Part shown: piece after piece, positions 7,890 to 16,668 of the stretch
Layout of the letters: each line of letters begins with the position of its first letter
How positions within the stretch are numbered: the first letter of the stretch is position 1
DNA from: Bacteroidales bacterium
Lineage (GTDB): Bacteria > Bacteroidota > Bacteroidia > Bacteroidales > UBA12077
Length of the DNA stretch: 64,000 nucleotides
Direction: 5' to 3'
NCBI GenBank assembly: GCA_013138975.1
Contig: WTBR01000068.1
Span: 1 to 64,000 of the forward strand
The notes under the pieces: generated by a model
The model's input: only the letters and a program-made list of their open reading frames with translations
Told to the model about the DNA's origin: nothing
The model's database searches: none
Made by a program: the position numbers and the translations under genes

Positions 7890-8492
7890 TTATGCTTTTA
7901 TTAAATTATATAATTGATTAAATACTTTTTCTAAATTTGAATACAGCTCATGCGAGTTTCCTGAAAATATTGTATTCATTGCAATACCATCTTGTAACCA
8001 CTGAAAATGATTTGCAAGAATTTCTAAATCAAGATCTTGTTTTAATTCTTTTTTTCTTACACCATTATCAACAATTTTTTTCCAAAAGGCCAGCTCATTA
8101 TTATTTGATTCTTCAATTTTTTTATGAAATTCAGGAGCATAGTTTGCAACATCCAGCATTAATCGATAATAACCCAACCTAGAGGTATCATCTCCTATGT
8201 AACTTGTTACCATTTGAGCCATTTTTTTTACATTATCGATATACATATTCATATAATCGTAGAATGTAACTTCGGGATTTATAAGCATTTCCTTATTAAA
8301 TGGTGAAATCGAGAAAAATAAATTATCAAGTGTTTCTATGAACAACTGCTCTTTATTCTCAAAATAATGATAAAAAGCTCCTTTAGATAGACCGGTGGCT
8401 TTAACAAGCGAACTCATTGTTACCTCTTTATATCCCTTCTGTAAGAACAATTTAAAGGATGTTAATATAATATGTTCTTTTGTTGAATTCAT
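7890..8492 (-). CDS. TetR/AcrR-family transcriptional repressor
   Basis: 200 residues. The N-terminal helix-turn-helix is typical (ILTSFKLFLQKGYKEVTMSSL, then TGLSKGAFYHYFENKEQLF). The C-terminal ligand domain has no recognisable specificity. ACCGTTCGGT-type palindromes lie directly before its own start (8500-8509) and twice before the downstream ACP-like gene. This supports autoregulation plus control of that gene. TetR proteins of this layout often sense acyl-CoA or membrane-active compounds; with an ACP-like target a lipid-related signal is plausible but not shown. Confidence 0.88.
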   Translation of the reverse strand: MNSTKEHIILTSFKLFLQKGYKEVTMSSLVKATGLSKGAFYHYFENKEQLFIETLDNLFFSISPFNKEMLINPEVTFYDYMNMYIDNVKKMAQMVTSYIGDDTSRLGYYRLMLDVANYAPEFHKKIEESNNNELAFWKKIVDNGVRKKELKQDLDLEILANHFQWLQDGIAMNTIFSGNSHELYSNLEKVFNQLYNLIKA

Positions 8493-8495
8493 AAA

Positions 8496-8511
8496 ACCGA
8501 CCGTTTGGTAT
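8496..8511. promoter_or_regulatory. TetR-type operator 3 (ACCGTTTGGT), autoregulatory
   Basis: ACCGTTTGGT at 8500-8509 starts eight bases before the TetR start codon and differs from the other two sites by one base. Confidence 0.6.
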
Positions 8512-8598
8512 GTAAAAGTAGAAACATTTACTTAAATAAAAAATGTTCTGCTATTTTTATTCTTTTCAAATATACTAAAGGATTTATAATTATCTTTA

Positions 8599-8629
8599 TT
8601 GATAAGCCTGTTGATTATATTTAACTTTG
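8599..8629 (+). promoter_or_regulatory. ispD promoter
   Basis: TTG at 8599-8601, 20-base spacer, then a perfect Bacteroidota -7 element TAACTTTG at 8622-8629. The start point should be near 8635, leaving a leader of about 13 bases before the ATG. Confidence 0.65.
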
Positions 8630-8647
8630 ATTTTTAAATCTAAATTT

Positions 8648-9322
8648 ATGAAACGATTTGTTATTATTGTTGCAGGTGGTTCGGGACAAAGAATGAAAAG
8701 TTCTGTTCCAAAACAATTTCTTGCTATAAATAATGAAATAATACTTATGATGAGTATTAATTCTTTTTATCGTTTTGATAATTCCATCGACATAATAGTA
8801 GCACTACCTGAAGATCAAATTTCAACTTGGAAAGAGCTATGTGTGAAACACAATTTCATAGTTAAACATTCTATAGTTGCTGGAGGCCAGACAAGATATC
8901 ACTCTGTAAAAAATGCGCTTGTAAAAATTAATACAGAAGGTATTGTAGCAATACACGATGGAGTAAGACCTTTGGTAAGTCACAAAACAATTGAACAAGT
9001 TTTTGAAAAAGCAACACTAAGTGGAAATGCTGTTCCATATATAGATCTTGTTGACTCTATAAGATATGTAGATTCTGATGTTAATCGCCCTGTTGATAGA
9101 GAAAAGTATAAACTAATACAAACTCCCCAGGGCTTTAAGAGTAGTTTAATTAAGAAGGCTTATGAACAGCCATGGGAAGAATCTTTTACCGATGATGCAA
9201 GTGTTGTTGAGAAATTTGGTGATAAAATAAATCTAATAGCAGGCAACAGAGAAAATATTAAAATTACTTCTCAAGTTGACCTTAAAATTGCAGAAGTTCT
9301 TAAGAATTATTTATCCGCATGA
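8648..9322 (+). CDS. ispD: 2-C-methyl-D-erythritol 4-phosphate cytidylyltransferase
   Basis: Third step of the MEP isoprenoid pathway: joins CTP and MEP. The nucleotide-binding loop reads VAGGSGQRM, with PKQFL just after; IHDGVRPLV and the DDASVVE segment match the family. ATG at 8648 gives 224 residues; an in-frame TTG at 8627 lies inside the promoter and is rejected. Another MEP gene, ispG, is in the window at 38238. The 3' end overlaps the convergent stress-protein gene by 16 bases. Confidence 0.9.
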   Translation: MKRFVIIVAGGSGQRMKSSVPKQFLAINNEIILMMSINSFYRFDNSIDIIVALPEDQISTWKELCVKHNFIVKHSIVAGGQTRYHSVKNALVKINTEGIVAIHDGVRPLVSHKTIEQVFEKATLSGNAVPYIDLVDSIRYVDSDVNRPVDREKYKLIQTPQGFKSSLIKKAYEQPWEESFTDDASVVEKFGDKINLIAGNRENIKITSQVDLKIAEVLKNYLSA

Positions 9323-10446
9323 AAAACAAGAAATGGTATATTTGTATGAAACAATACTTTTCTAGCCATACTTGGATTCAATAATTTTGATAACAAATTC
9401 CTTTTGTGTGTAACTAATGAAATAATATCGATGTTCTTTTCCCGAATAAAGCTCTGCACTCCTATTAAAAAATCCTTTTCTTCAATTAAACTACATTCTA
9501 TTTCATAGTCGGGGTATAACGAAAATAAATTTTCTTTTAATCCATTCATCTTTGCCTTATCCCAAGCTTGTCCTTCCATCGTTCCAACATGAACACAATA
9601 TAATCTAATATCAAAAGGGGACATTATATTCATTAGTTTCTTTATTGCATTAAAATCTGACTCGTCAAAATTAGTAGTATACAATAAGTTAATAGTTTTA
9701 ACGCCCTTGTAAAGAGAATCCTCGGGTATAACCAAAACAGGAACTTTAGTGTCTTCAATAATTTTAGAAGCTACACTCCCAATTAAATCGTTTTCTTTTT
9801 CGCCCTGTCCCCTAGTGCCAATAATTATTACATCTGGTTTATAATCAATGCTTTTTGTAATAATTTCATTACTTGCTATACCACTTACCAAGTAATAGTC
9901 TAATTTTACGCCTTGTATATTATCTATATCTATTTTTTCCTTTAAATCTCCGTAAAACTTTTCCATATTTTCCTTTGCTCGCACCTCAATCTCTCTAATA
10001 ATCTCATCCATATTAACTTGATAATAATATGTGTCGGTTAATGGCATTGAGTTTACAACAGGATTATAATATACATGCATTAACTTGATTTCGGCATTAA
10101 GTCTTTCGGCTAATCCTAATGCATAACGACATGCATTAACAGAGTAATCACTAAAATCAATTGGAACTAAAATTCGTTGGACATTTCTTATTTCTTTGTC
10201 AGCTTCATTCTGATATTCGAGTCGGAACTGTTCGCTTACCTTTTCAATAATGCGTAATGCTTTATCTATATCTTGCGAGCTTACGCGAACCTTTACGCCA
10301 CCAGAAATAACAGAATGTATAAGATTAACATTTTTAAGATAACATTTGACTCCTTCTGCTTCGAGTCTTGTTCTTAGTATTTCTGCTCGTGCGTAATTAT
10401 GAACTGCAATTGTTATTAATCTATCTTCCATAACCCAGCCTTTCAT
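9307..10446 (-). CDS. Universal stress protein: N-terminal DUF2007-like domain plus two UspA domains
   Basis: Residues about 7-70 resemble the small DUF2007 signal-transducing domain (ARAEILRTRLEAEGVKCYL, with VRVSSQDIDKAL). Two UspA domains follow. The first (about 90-250) is canonical, with LVPIDFSDYS and the nucleotide-binding pattern GTRGQGEKENDLIGSVA. The second (about 255-379) is degenerate: no G-x2-G-x9-G loop is visible, only SMARKVLFHTNIPFLVF. This suggests ATP binding by one half only. The start could be the ATG at 10446 or the one at 10431 (MEDRLITIA). Function is probably stress signalling. Confidence 0.8.
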   Translation of the reverse strand: MKGWVMEDRLITIAVHNYARAEILRTRLEAEGVKCYLKNVNLIHSVISGGVKVRVSSQDIDKALRIIEKVSEQFRLEYQNEADKEIRNVQRILVPIDFSDYSVNACRYALGLAERLNAEIKLMHVYYNPVVNSMPLTDTYYYQVNMDEIIREIEVRAKENMEKFYGDLKEKIDIDNIQGVKLDYYLVSGIASNEIITKSIDYKPDVIIIGTRGQGEKENDLIGSVASKIIEDTKVPVLVIPEDSLYKGVKTINLLYTTNFDESDFNAIKKLMNIMSPFDIRLYCVHVGTMEGQAWDKAKMNGLKENLFSLYPDYEIECSLIEEKDFLIGVQSFIREKNIDIISLVTHKRNLLSKLLNPSMARKVLFHTNIPFLVFHADK

Positions 10447-10489
10447 TTTTTAGAAACGATAAGATAATAATAACAAATATCCAGTTAAT

Positions 10490-11272
10490 TTAGATATACT
10501 CTTTTGCTCCTATCTTATCATAAAATTTATTAGAAAATGATTTCAAATTCTCAGGTAACTCTTCCATCAATTTTTCGAAATCCGGTTCAGTATCTCTATT
10601 CGTAACTATTTCGTCCGGATTAGATGGTGGAGGAGGATTAGAGTTTTTTCCTACTAAAGGCAATATTTGCCAACTTTCAGGATGTTCCTTAAACATTGGT
10701 AATAATTCGTAAGCTATAATTAATAATTTACCTCTATTTAACTTATTTTTTTGCCTTAATTTATTAACCTGATTTTGTACCCATTCATTATCAACTTGAT
10801 ATTTTACCATATCCACTTTACTAAAGGCTGCTCCTAAGAGATTACTTTTATAAGAATCAAAATTATACCAATAATCTATTAAGTCATTATTTGGAGGGGT
10901 TTTTTCCCATTTTTTGCCTAACATATCGAGTGAATATAAGGCAACTATGTGACATAAAAGTTGAATAAACCAACTTCTCATTCTTGGGTCACAATAGATT
11001 CTACAAAGTTCTTGAGAAAACTGAAATGCAATTTGATTATAATTTAAATCGGAAACGTTTAATGCGATTTTATAAAAATCACGACCTAATGGCCAATAAA
11101 ATGTAGGGCCGGAAATCTCATCATTAACTAATTCCAAGGTTTTAAAACCTAAAGGAGGTCCAGAAGGGATTAATCTATCAAATTCCTCAACAATGTCATT
11201 TATTACCATCATTAATTTTATATTCTCTTCTTTTGTTGCAAAGACATTGCTTTTTATATCCCACTTTTCCAT
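10490..11272 (-). CDS. Hypothetical protein resembling an inactive zincin peptidase
   Basis: 260 residues, no signal peptide, no family I can name. The middle contains FQFSQELCRIYCDPRMRSWF followed by LCHIVALYSLDML. The layout resembles the active-site helix and following glutamate helix of gluzincin-like peptidases (usually a HELGH-type motif, then a WFxEGLAE-type motif). Here the two zinc histidines would be Q and R and the third ligand is not evident. A non-catalytic fold relative is therefore possible. Residues about 215-230 form a Pro/Asn-rich linker. Divergent from asnS, downstream of nothing on its own strand. Confidence 0.5.
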   Translation of the reverse strand: MEKWDIKSNVFATKEENIKLMMVINDIVEEFDRLIPSGPPLGFKTLELVNDEISGPTFYWPLGRDFYKIALNVSDLNYNQIAFQFSQELCRIYCDPRMRSWFIQLLCHIVALYSLDMLGKKWEKTPPNNDLIDYWYNFDSYKSNLLGAAFSKVDMVKYQVDNEWVQNQVNKLRQKNKLNRGKLLIIAYELLPMFKEHPESWQILPLVGKNSNPPPPSNPDEIVTNRDTEPDFEKLMEELPENLKSFSNKFYDKIGAKEYI

Positions 11273-11457
11273 ACGTTTCTTTTTTAATTTAAGTTAGATT
11301 TAGTCTATCTATCCACCCTTTGAATAGATTGTAAGAGGTTTAGGTAAGAGTTCAATTTTTATAATATACAAAAAATCACTCTTAAAATCAAGTAATATTA
11401 TCGCTTTTTCTCATTTAATATAAATGAGATATGTATTTTATATCATCTTAAAAATAT

Positions 11458-11465
11458 TATTTTTG
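11458..11465 (+). promoter_or_regulatory. Probable asnS -7 element
   Basis: TATTTTTG matches TAnnTTTG and sits 28 bases before the ATG. No good -33 TTG is visible. A separate hairpin-forming palindrome, TCTCATTT-AATAT-AAATGAGA, lies just upstream at 11409-11429 and could be an operator. Confidence 0.45.
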
Positions 11466-11492
11466 TGAGATATAATTATATTACATAGACTT

Positions 11493-12938
11493 ATGAAACA
11501 AAGAAGAGCTTTTATTAAAGATTTATTACAATCGACGGAAGTTGATCGTGAAGTAAATGCGAAAGGTTGGGTAAGAACCAATAGAGGAAATAAACAAATA
11601 GCTTTTGTAGCTTTAAATGATGGTTCAACTATAAATAATATACAAGTGGTAATTGATATTGCTACTTTCAACGAAGACCTGATAAAGAGCATAACTACAG
11701 GTGCAAGTATTAGTGTAAATGGTACGCTTGTTAAATCAATGGGACAAGGGCAAAGTGTAGAAATTCAGGCAAAGGAAATTGAACTGTATGGTACTGCTGA
11801 TCCTGAGACTTATCCTTTACAGAAGAAAGGTCATTCTTTAGAATTTTTACGTGAAATTGCACATTTAAGATTCCGAACAAATACTTTTGGAGCAGTATTT
11901 AGAATTCGTCATGCAATGGCTTTTGCGATTCATAAATTCTTTAACGATAATAATTTTTATTATTTACACACTCCTATTGTAACCGGATCAGATGCTGAAG
12001 GTGCTGGTGAAATGTTTCGCGTTACAAACCTGGATGCAGAAAATCCTCCAAGAACTGAAGATGGAAAGATTGATTACTCTGAAGATTTTTTTGGCAAAGA
12101 AACGAACTTAACGGTATCAGGCCAATTAGAAGCAGAATTAGCTGCTACAGCCTTATCAAATGTATATACTTTTGGTCCTACTTTTAGAGCCGAGAACTCA
12201 AATACTCCACGACATTTAGCCGAATTTTGGATGATAGAACCAGAAATGGCTTTTTGTGATATTGAGGATAATATGGATTTAGCTGAAAAGTTACTTAAAT
12301 ATGTGGTTAAATATGCATTAGATAACTGTATTGATGATCTTAATTTCCTTGAAAAAAGGTTGTTGAAAGACGAGAAATCAAAACCTCAAAATGAAAGATC
12401 TGAAATGGCTTTAATTGAGAAGCTTAAATTTATTTTTAATACTGATTTTATTCGATTAACATATACTGAAGCTATTGATGTTCTAAAAAATTCACAACCT
12501 GCGAAAAAGGGTAAATTTCAATTTCCTGTTGAATGGGGAATAGATTTACAATCGGAACATGAGCGTTATTTAGTTGAAAAACATTATAAAAAGCCGGTAA
12601 TTTTAATTGATTATCCTAAAAATATTAAGGCATTTTATATGAAACAGAACGATGATAAAAAAACTGTTCGTGCTATGGATGTTCTTTTCCCGGGAATTGG
12701 TGAAATTATCGGTGGATCGCAAAGAGAAGAAGATTATGATAAATTAAAAACACGCATTTCTGAAATGGGAATACCTGAAAAGGATATGTGGTGGTATCTT
12801 GAAACAAGAAAATTTGGTACTGTACCGCATAGTGGGTTCGGATTAGGTTTCGAAAGATTAATTCTGTTTATTACAGGAATGTCTAATATACGTGATGTAA
12901 TTCCTTTTCCAAGAACACCTAAAAATGCAGAATTTTAA
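11493..12938 (+). CDS. asnS: Asparaginyl-tRNA synthetase
   Basis: Class IIb aminoacyl-tRNA synthetase charging tRNA-Asn. An N-terminal OB fold (residues about 15-110) precedes the catalytic core. Motif 2 ([25 protein letters not shown]) and motif 3 (GFGLGFERL) are intact, and GSQREEDYD and the C-terminal [12 protein letters not shown] are asnS-typical. Length 481 is normal. First gene of an apparent operon with rpoN (30 bases downstream). Confidence 0.95.
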   Translation: MKQRRAFIKDLLQSTEVDREVNAKGWVRTNRGNKQIAFVALNDGSTINNIQVVIDIATFNEDLIKSITTGASISVNGTLVKSMGQGQSVEIQAKEIELYGTADPETYPLQKKGHSLEFLREIAHLRFRTNTFGAVFRIRHAMAFAIHKFFNDNNFYYLHTPIVTGSDAEGAGEMFRVTNLDAENPPRTEDGKIDYSEDFFGKETNLTVSGQLEAELAATALSNVYTFGPTFRAENSNTPRHLAEFWMIEPEMAFCDIEDNMDLAEKLLKYVVKYALDNCIDDLNFLEKRLLKDEKSKPQNERSEMALIEKLKFIFNTDFIRLTYTEAIDVLKNSQPAKKGKFQFPVEWGIDLQSEHERYLVEKHYKKPVILIDYPKNIKAFYMKQNDDKKTVRAMDVLFPGIGEIIGGSQREEDYDKLKTRISEMGIPEKDMWWYLETRKFGTVPHSGFGLGFERLILFITGMSNIRDVIPFPRTPKNAEF

Positions 12939-12968
12939 TTAAATTTATACAAATCATTTGCACAGGAA

Positions 12969-14423
12969 ATGTTAAAACTAAGCTTACAACAAAAACTATT
13001 ACAAAAGCTTTCACCTCAGCAAATTCAAATGATTAAGCTGTTGGAAATTCCAACTATTCAGCTTGAGCAAAGAATTAAAAAAGAGATGGAAGAAAATCCT
13101 GTGCTTGAAGAAGGAAAAGATGAGGAGTTTCAAGATGCCAATGAAGAAGAAATCACTGAAGATAATCTTGAAAACGATATTGATGAATTCTCTCTTGATG
13201 ATTATATAAATGAAGAGGATACTCCTTCGTATAAATTATCAGCAAACAATTATTCAAAAGATGATAAAAAAGATGATATCCCTTTTTCCATTGGGATATC
13301 ATTTCATGAACATTTACAAAATGAAATTGGATTAAAAAACCTTACGGAAAAAGAGGAAATATTAGCTTTGTATTTAATCGGAAATCTTGATGATGATGGA
13401 TATGTCCGCAGGAAACTTGAAGCTATAGTTAATGATCTTGCATTTTCGCAAAATATTGTAACCGATGATGAAGAACTTCTTGAAGTTTTAAGAATAATTC
13501 AGGATTTAGAACCATTAGGTGTTGGTGCAAGGACTTTACAGGAATGCTTATTAATTCAAATAGAAAATAAAGATCAAAACATTCCTCAAATTAAATTAGC
13601 ACGAAAAATTTTAAAATATTATTTCGACGAGTTTACAAAAAAACATTACGAAAAAATTATTACTCGTTTAAATATTACTGAAGAAGAGTTAAAAATATCT
13701 ATTAATGAAATTTTAAAATTAAATCCAAGACCCGGGAACAGTTTTAATGACTCCTCTATTGCGATACAAACTTTAGTGCCGGATTTTATTCTTGATTCTA
13801 ATGAAGGTGAATTACAGTTATCCTTAAATGCAAAAAATGTACCTGAGCTCAAGTTAAGTTATACTTATACTGAAATGCTTCAGTCTTATTCGAAAAAAGA
13901 CAAGAAAGAAAAAACGAAAAGTGATAAAGAGGCAATTACATTTGTGAAGCAAAAATTGGATTCAGCAAAATGGTTTATTGATGCAATTAAACAACGTCAA
14001 AATACATTGTTACTTACCATGAATGCTATTATTGAGTATCAGTATAAATATTTTCTTGAAGGAGAAGAGTCTATGCTGAGACCAATGATTCTTAAAGATA
14101 TTGCAGAAATTACTAACTTAGATATTTCAACAATTTCTCGTGTTGCAAATAGTAAATACATTCAAACTCATTTTGGTATATACTCTTTAAAATACTTTTT
14201 CTCTGAAGGCTTACAAACAGATTCTGGAGAAGAAGTCTCTACACGCGAAATTAAATCAATACTTAAAGAATGTATTAAAAACGAGGAAAAGAAGAAACCC
14301 TTAACGGATGATAAACTTACTGATATTTTAAAAGAAAAAGGATATCAAATAGCCAGAAGAACTGTTGCAAAATACCGTGAGCAATTAAACATACCTGTTG
14401 CCCGTTTAAGAAAAGAACTATAA
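12969..14423 (+). CDS. rpoN: RNA polymerase sigma-54 factor
   Basis: Directs RNA polymerase to -24/-12 promoters with the help of AAA+ activators. Region I is the glutamine/leucine-rich N-terminus (LQQKLLQKLSPQQIQMIKLLEIP). An acidic linker lies at about 45-90. The core-binding and DNA-binding domains follow, and the C-terminal RpoN box reads ARRTVAKYRE. Length 484 is normal. A matching -24/-12 promoter occurs in this window at 29653-29668. Confidence 0.95.
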   Translation: MLKLSLQQKLLQKLSPQQIQMIKLLEIPTIQLEQRIKKEMEENPVLEEGKDEEFQDANEEEITEDNLENDIDEFSLDDYINEEDTPSYKLSANNYSKDDKKDDIPFSIGISFHEHLQNEIGLKNLTEKEEILALYLIGNLDDDGYVRRKLEAIVNDLAFSQNIVTDDEELLEVLRIIQDLEPLGVGARTLQECLLIQIENKDQNIPQIKLARKILKYYFDEFTKKHYEKIITRLNITEEELKISINEILKLNPRPGNSFNDSSIAIQTLVPDFILDSNEGELQLSLNAKNVPELKLSYTYTEMLQSYSKKDKKEKTKSDKEAITFVKQKLDSAKWFIDAIKQRQNTLLLTMNAIIEYQYKYFLEGEESMLRPMILKDIAEITNLDISTISRVANSKYIQTHFGIYSLKYFFSEGLQTDSGEEVSTREIKSILKECIKNEEKKKPLTDDKLTDILKEKGYQIARRTVAKYREQLNIPVARLRKEL

Positions 14424-14425
14424 AT

Positions 14426-15034
14426 ATGGGAACAAAAGCTGCTAAAATATTTTCAATATTATTTCACCCTTTATTGCTTCCAAGTATTGGTATTATAATT
14501 TTATATAATTCCGGATCTGTTCTTGAATTTCTCCCGTTTCAAGCTAAAAAGATAATTTTACTTGTTGTAAGCGTAAGCACATTTGTTTTACCACTAACGT
14601 TTGTTCCTTTTTTTATTTTTCAGAAAATAATAAAAAATGTACAAATGCAGCATAATAAAGAACGATTAATCCCCTTTTTTGTAACTTTTGTTCTATACTT
14701 TTTCTGCTATTATTTATTACAAAGATTAGGTGCACCCCAAACTATTACAAAATTTTTATTTGCAGCCACATGTTCTGTATTGATTCTTTTTTTACTTTCG
14801 TTTAAATGGAAAATAAGTGCGCATATGGTTGGAATTGGTGGCCTTATCGGAGCTCTAATAGCAATTTCTTTTAGACTAAACGTTAATCTTGAATATTTTA
14901 TTATTGCAGCGATAATAGCATCTGGAATTGTTGGTTATTCTCGATTAAAACTTAAAACCCACGAACATTATCAAATTTATATTGGATGGCTAACCGGATT
15001 TTTTACTTCATTTCTTATTATACATTTCTTTTAA
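14426..15034 (+). CDS. PAP2-like integral membrane protein
   Basis: 202 residues with about six membrane segments. The three PAP2-phosphatase motifs can be traced: KERLIPF (for KxxxxxxRP), ISAHMVG (for PSGH) and SRLKLKTHEHYQ (for SRxxxxxHxxxD). The last acidic residue is Q and the first motif is incomplete, so catalytic activity is doubtful. It starts two bases after rpoN and is cotranscribed with it. It overlaps the convergent glycosyltransferase-like gene by 27 bases. Confidence 0.65.
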   Translation: MGTKAAKIFSILFHPLLLPSIGIIILYNSGSVLEFLPFQAKKIILLVVSVSTFVLPLTFVPFFIFQKIIKNVQMQHNKERLIPFFVTFVLYFFCYYLLQRLGAPQTITKFLFAATCSVLILFLLSFKWKISAHMVGIGGLIGALIAISFRLNVNLEYFIIAAIIASGIVGYSRLKLKTHEHYQIYIGWLTGFFTSFLIIHFF

Positions 15035-16090
15035 TGCCATAATTCTTTTTTCCTTTTTATTCGTTTTGTATAATAGCATTTTTGGGAAATCAATAACATT
15101 ACTAAGTATTCCATTTAAATTAAATTCTCGCTGTGAAACTGAATAAAACAATCCTCTTTTAAATAAATACTTTGCTATATATTCTTGTTCTGTTTGACCA
15201 GGAGTAGGAACCAAGACTGCATTTTTTTTCAATAAGAACAAATCCATAACCGAACTATAACCCGACCGACAAACTACTAATTCAGTCTTTGATATTAATC
15301 CTAATAACTCTTCTGTGTTTACAATATCATACACCGGAAAATTAAAATCATTTTTACATTCTTCTGAAGTTCCTCGAACAATTCCACACTTCAAATCAGA
15401 ATTTATGGTTTGTTTATAAATAATCTTCTCAAAAATACTTCTTTGAGGTTTAGGTCCCGATAAAATATAAAGTATGTCAAAGATTTTAGTTGTATTTTCT
15501 ACATCTGTATCTGCAAACTTTGACAAAGGTCCAATAAAATATATGTTCTTCAATTTGCATTCTATATGCGATAATTCACCCGATAAGTTAACGTCACCCT
15601 CATAATCAGGTATCCAACATTCATCATATTTTTTTATTAAATGATAAGATATAAACTTATAAATTGGTTCCAGAAATCTAAGTAAACCCGGAAATTTAAC
15701 TTTTAACTGATGTGTCATAAAAATATTATATGTGCTTTTATTCCACAATCCAAATCTGTTATCCGAAAATACGATATCAATATTATTTTCCTTAATTACC
15801 TTTCTAAGAGTCCTATGTTCCTTTATTATCCAAAAAATTATTTTGGGAATTAACAAAAGCATCTTTAAAACTTGTGATCGATATTTTGAAAACCGTATAC
15901 TGTAACCTGGGAATTCTATTATTTGTAATTCTGGAAATTCACGATGTAATAATTCATATGTATTACCACAGGATGCAATTATTGGTTCAAAATTATACTT
16001 TATAAACAATTTAATTAAGGGTACATCTCTTGCTGCATGCCCCAAACCCCAATCTAAAGGGCAAATTAATACTCTTTTTCTTTCTCTCAT
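15008..16090 (-). CDS. GT-B-fold glycosyltransferase-like protein (MurG-related)
   Basis: 360 residues. The N-terminus VLICPLDWGLGHAARD is the glycine-rich loop of GT-B/GT28-type enzymes (compare MurG GGTGGH). The C-terminal half has the donor-side pattern ELVVCRSGYSSVMDLFLLKKNAVLVPTPGQTEQEYIA, which matches the MurG-type sugar-nucleotide site. It probably transfers a UDP-linked sugar onto a lipid or glycan. Alone in its transcription unit, away from the main glycan locus; acceptor unknown. Confidence 0.72.
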   Translation of the reverse strand: MRERKRVLICPLDWGLGHAARDVPLIKLFIKYNFEPIIASCGNTYELLHREFPELQIIEFPGYSIRFSKYRSQVLKMLLLIPKIIFWIIKEHRTLRKVIKENNIDIVFSDNRFGLWNKSTYNIFMTHQLKVKFPGLLRFLEPIYKFISYHLIKKYDECWIPDYEGDVNLSGELSHIECKLKNIYFIGPLSKFADTDVENTTKIFDILYILSGPKPQRSIFEKIIYKQTINSDLKCGIVRGTSEECKNDFNFPVYDIVNTEELLGLISKTELVVCRSGYSSVMDLFLLKKNAVLVPTPGQTEQEYIAKYLFKRGLFYSVSQREFNLNGILSNVIDFPKMLLYKTNKKEKRIMALKEMYNKK

Positions 16091-16186
16091 AAAATCATAA
16101 ATTACTCAAATTTAGCTAGATTTATCATTACTTGATTTAAAATATTAATAAATTTTAGTCGCTTCCTTTTATTCATCAATCCTCTA

Positions 16187-16218
16187 TTTGTGTAATGGTG
16201 ATTATATTCATATATTTG
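16187..16218 (+). promoter_or_regulatory. Bacteriohemerythrin promoter
   Basis: TTTG at 16187-16190, spacer of exactly 20 bases, then TATATTTG at 16211-16218. This is a near-perfect match to the Bacteroidota housekeeping promoter. The start point should be near 16225, 18 bases before the ATG. Confidence 0.7.
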
Positions 16219-16242
16219 AATATACTATAATTAGTTATTTCT

Positions 16243-16668
16243 ATGGAAAATAAAGTTAATCCAGAACCATTTAAGTGGAAAGAAGAATATAACGTTAACA
16301 TAACAATTATAGATGAACAGCATAAAAAATTCTTAGAAATAATTAATAAGTTAAAGATAATTATTAACAGTAACTTATGTAAAAAAAAGGTTTCTGAGGT
16401 ATTTTTTCAATTAGCTTATTTAATAGATCATTATTTTATTAAAGAAGAAATTTATTTTAATGATTTAAAATATCCCAATATAAAACAGCACAAAATAGAT
16501 CATAAAAAATTCATTGATCGGATTATTCAATTTCAAAAAGATGTTGAAAATAACAAACCAAATTTATGTTTAGATATTTATAAATATCTTGAAAACTGGT
16601 TTGATGAACATATACTTAAATATGATAAGGAAGCTGTTGAATATTTAATAAAAAAGGGTGTGAATTAA
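16243..16668 (+). CDS. Bacteriohemerythrin (non-heme di-iron oxygen-binding protein)
   Basis: 141 residues forming a four-helix bundle. All di-iron ligand motifs are visible: IDEQHKKF near residue 24, HYFIKEE near 65, YPNIKQHKIDHKKF near 80-95 and WFDEHILKYDKE near 120. Binds O2 reversibly and is usually cytoplasmic, for oxygen storage, sensing or delivery. Single gene; its stop codon overlaps the convergent amidohydrolase end by four bases. Confidence 0.88.
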   Translation: MENKVNPEPFKWKEEYNVNITIIDEQHKKFLEIINKLKIIINSNLCKKKVSEVFFQLAYLIDHYFIKEEIYFNDLKYPNIKQHKIDHKKFIDRIIQFQKDVENNKPNLCLDIYKYLENWFDEHILKYDKEAVEYLIKKGVN

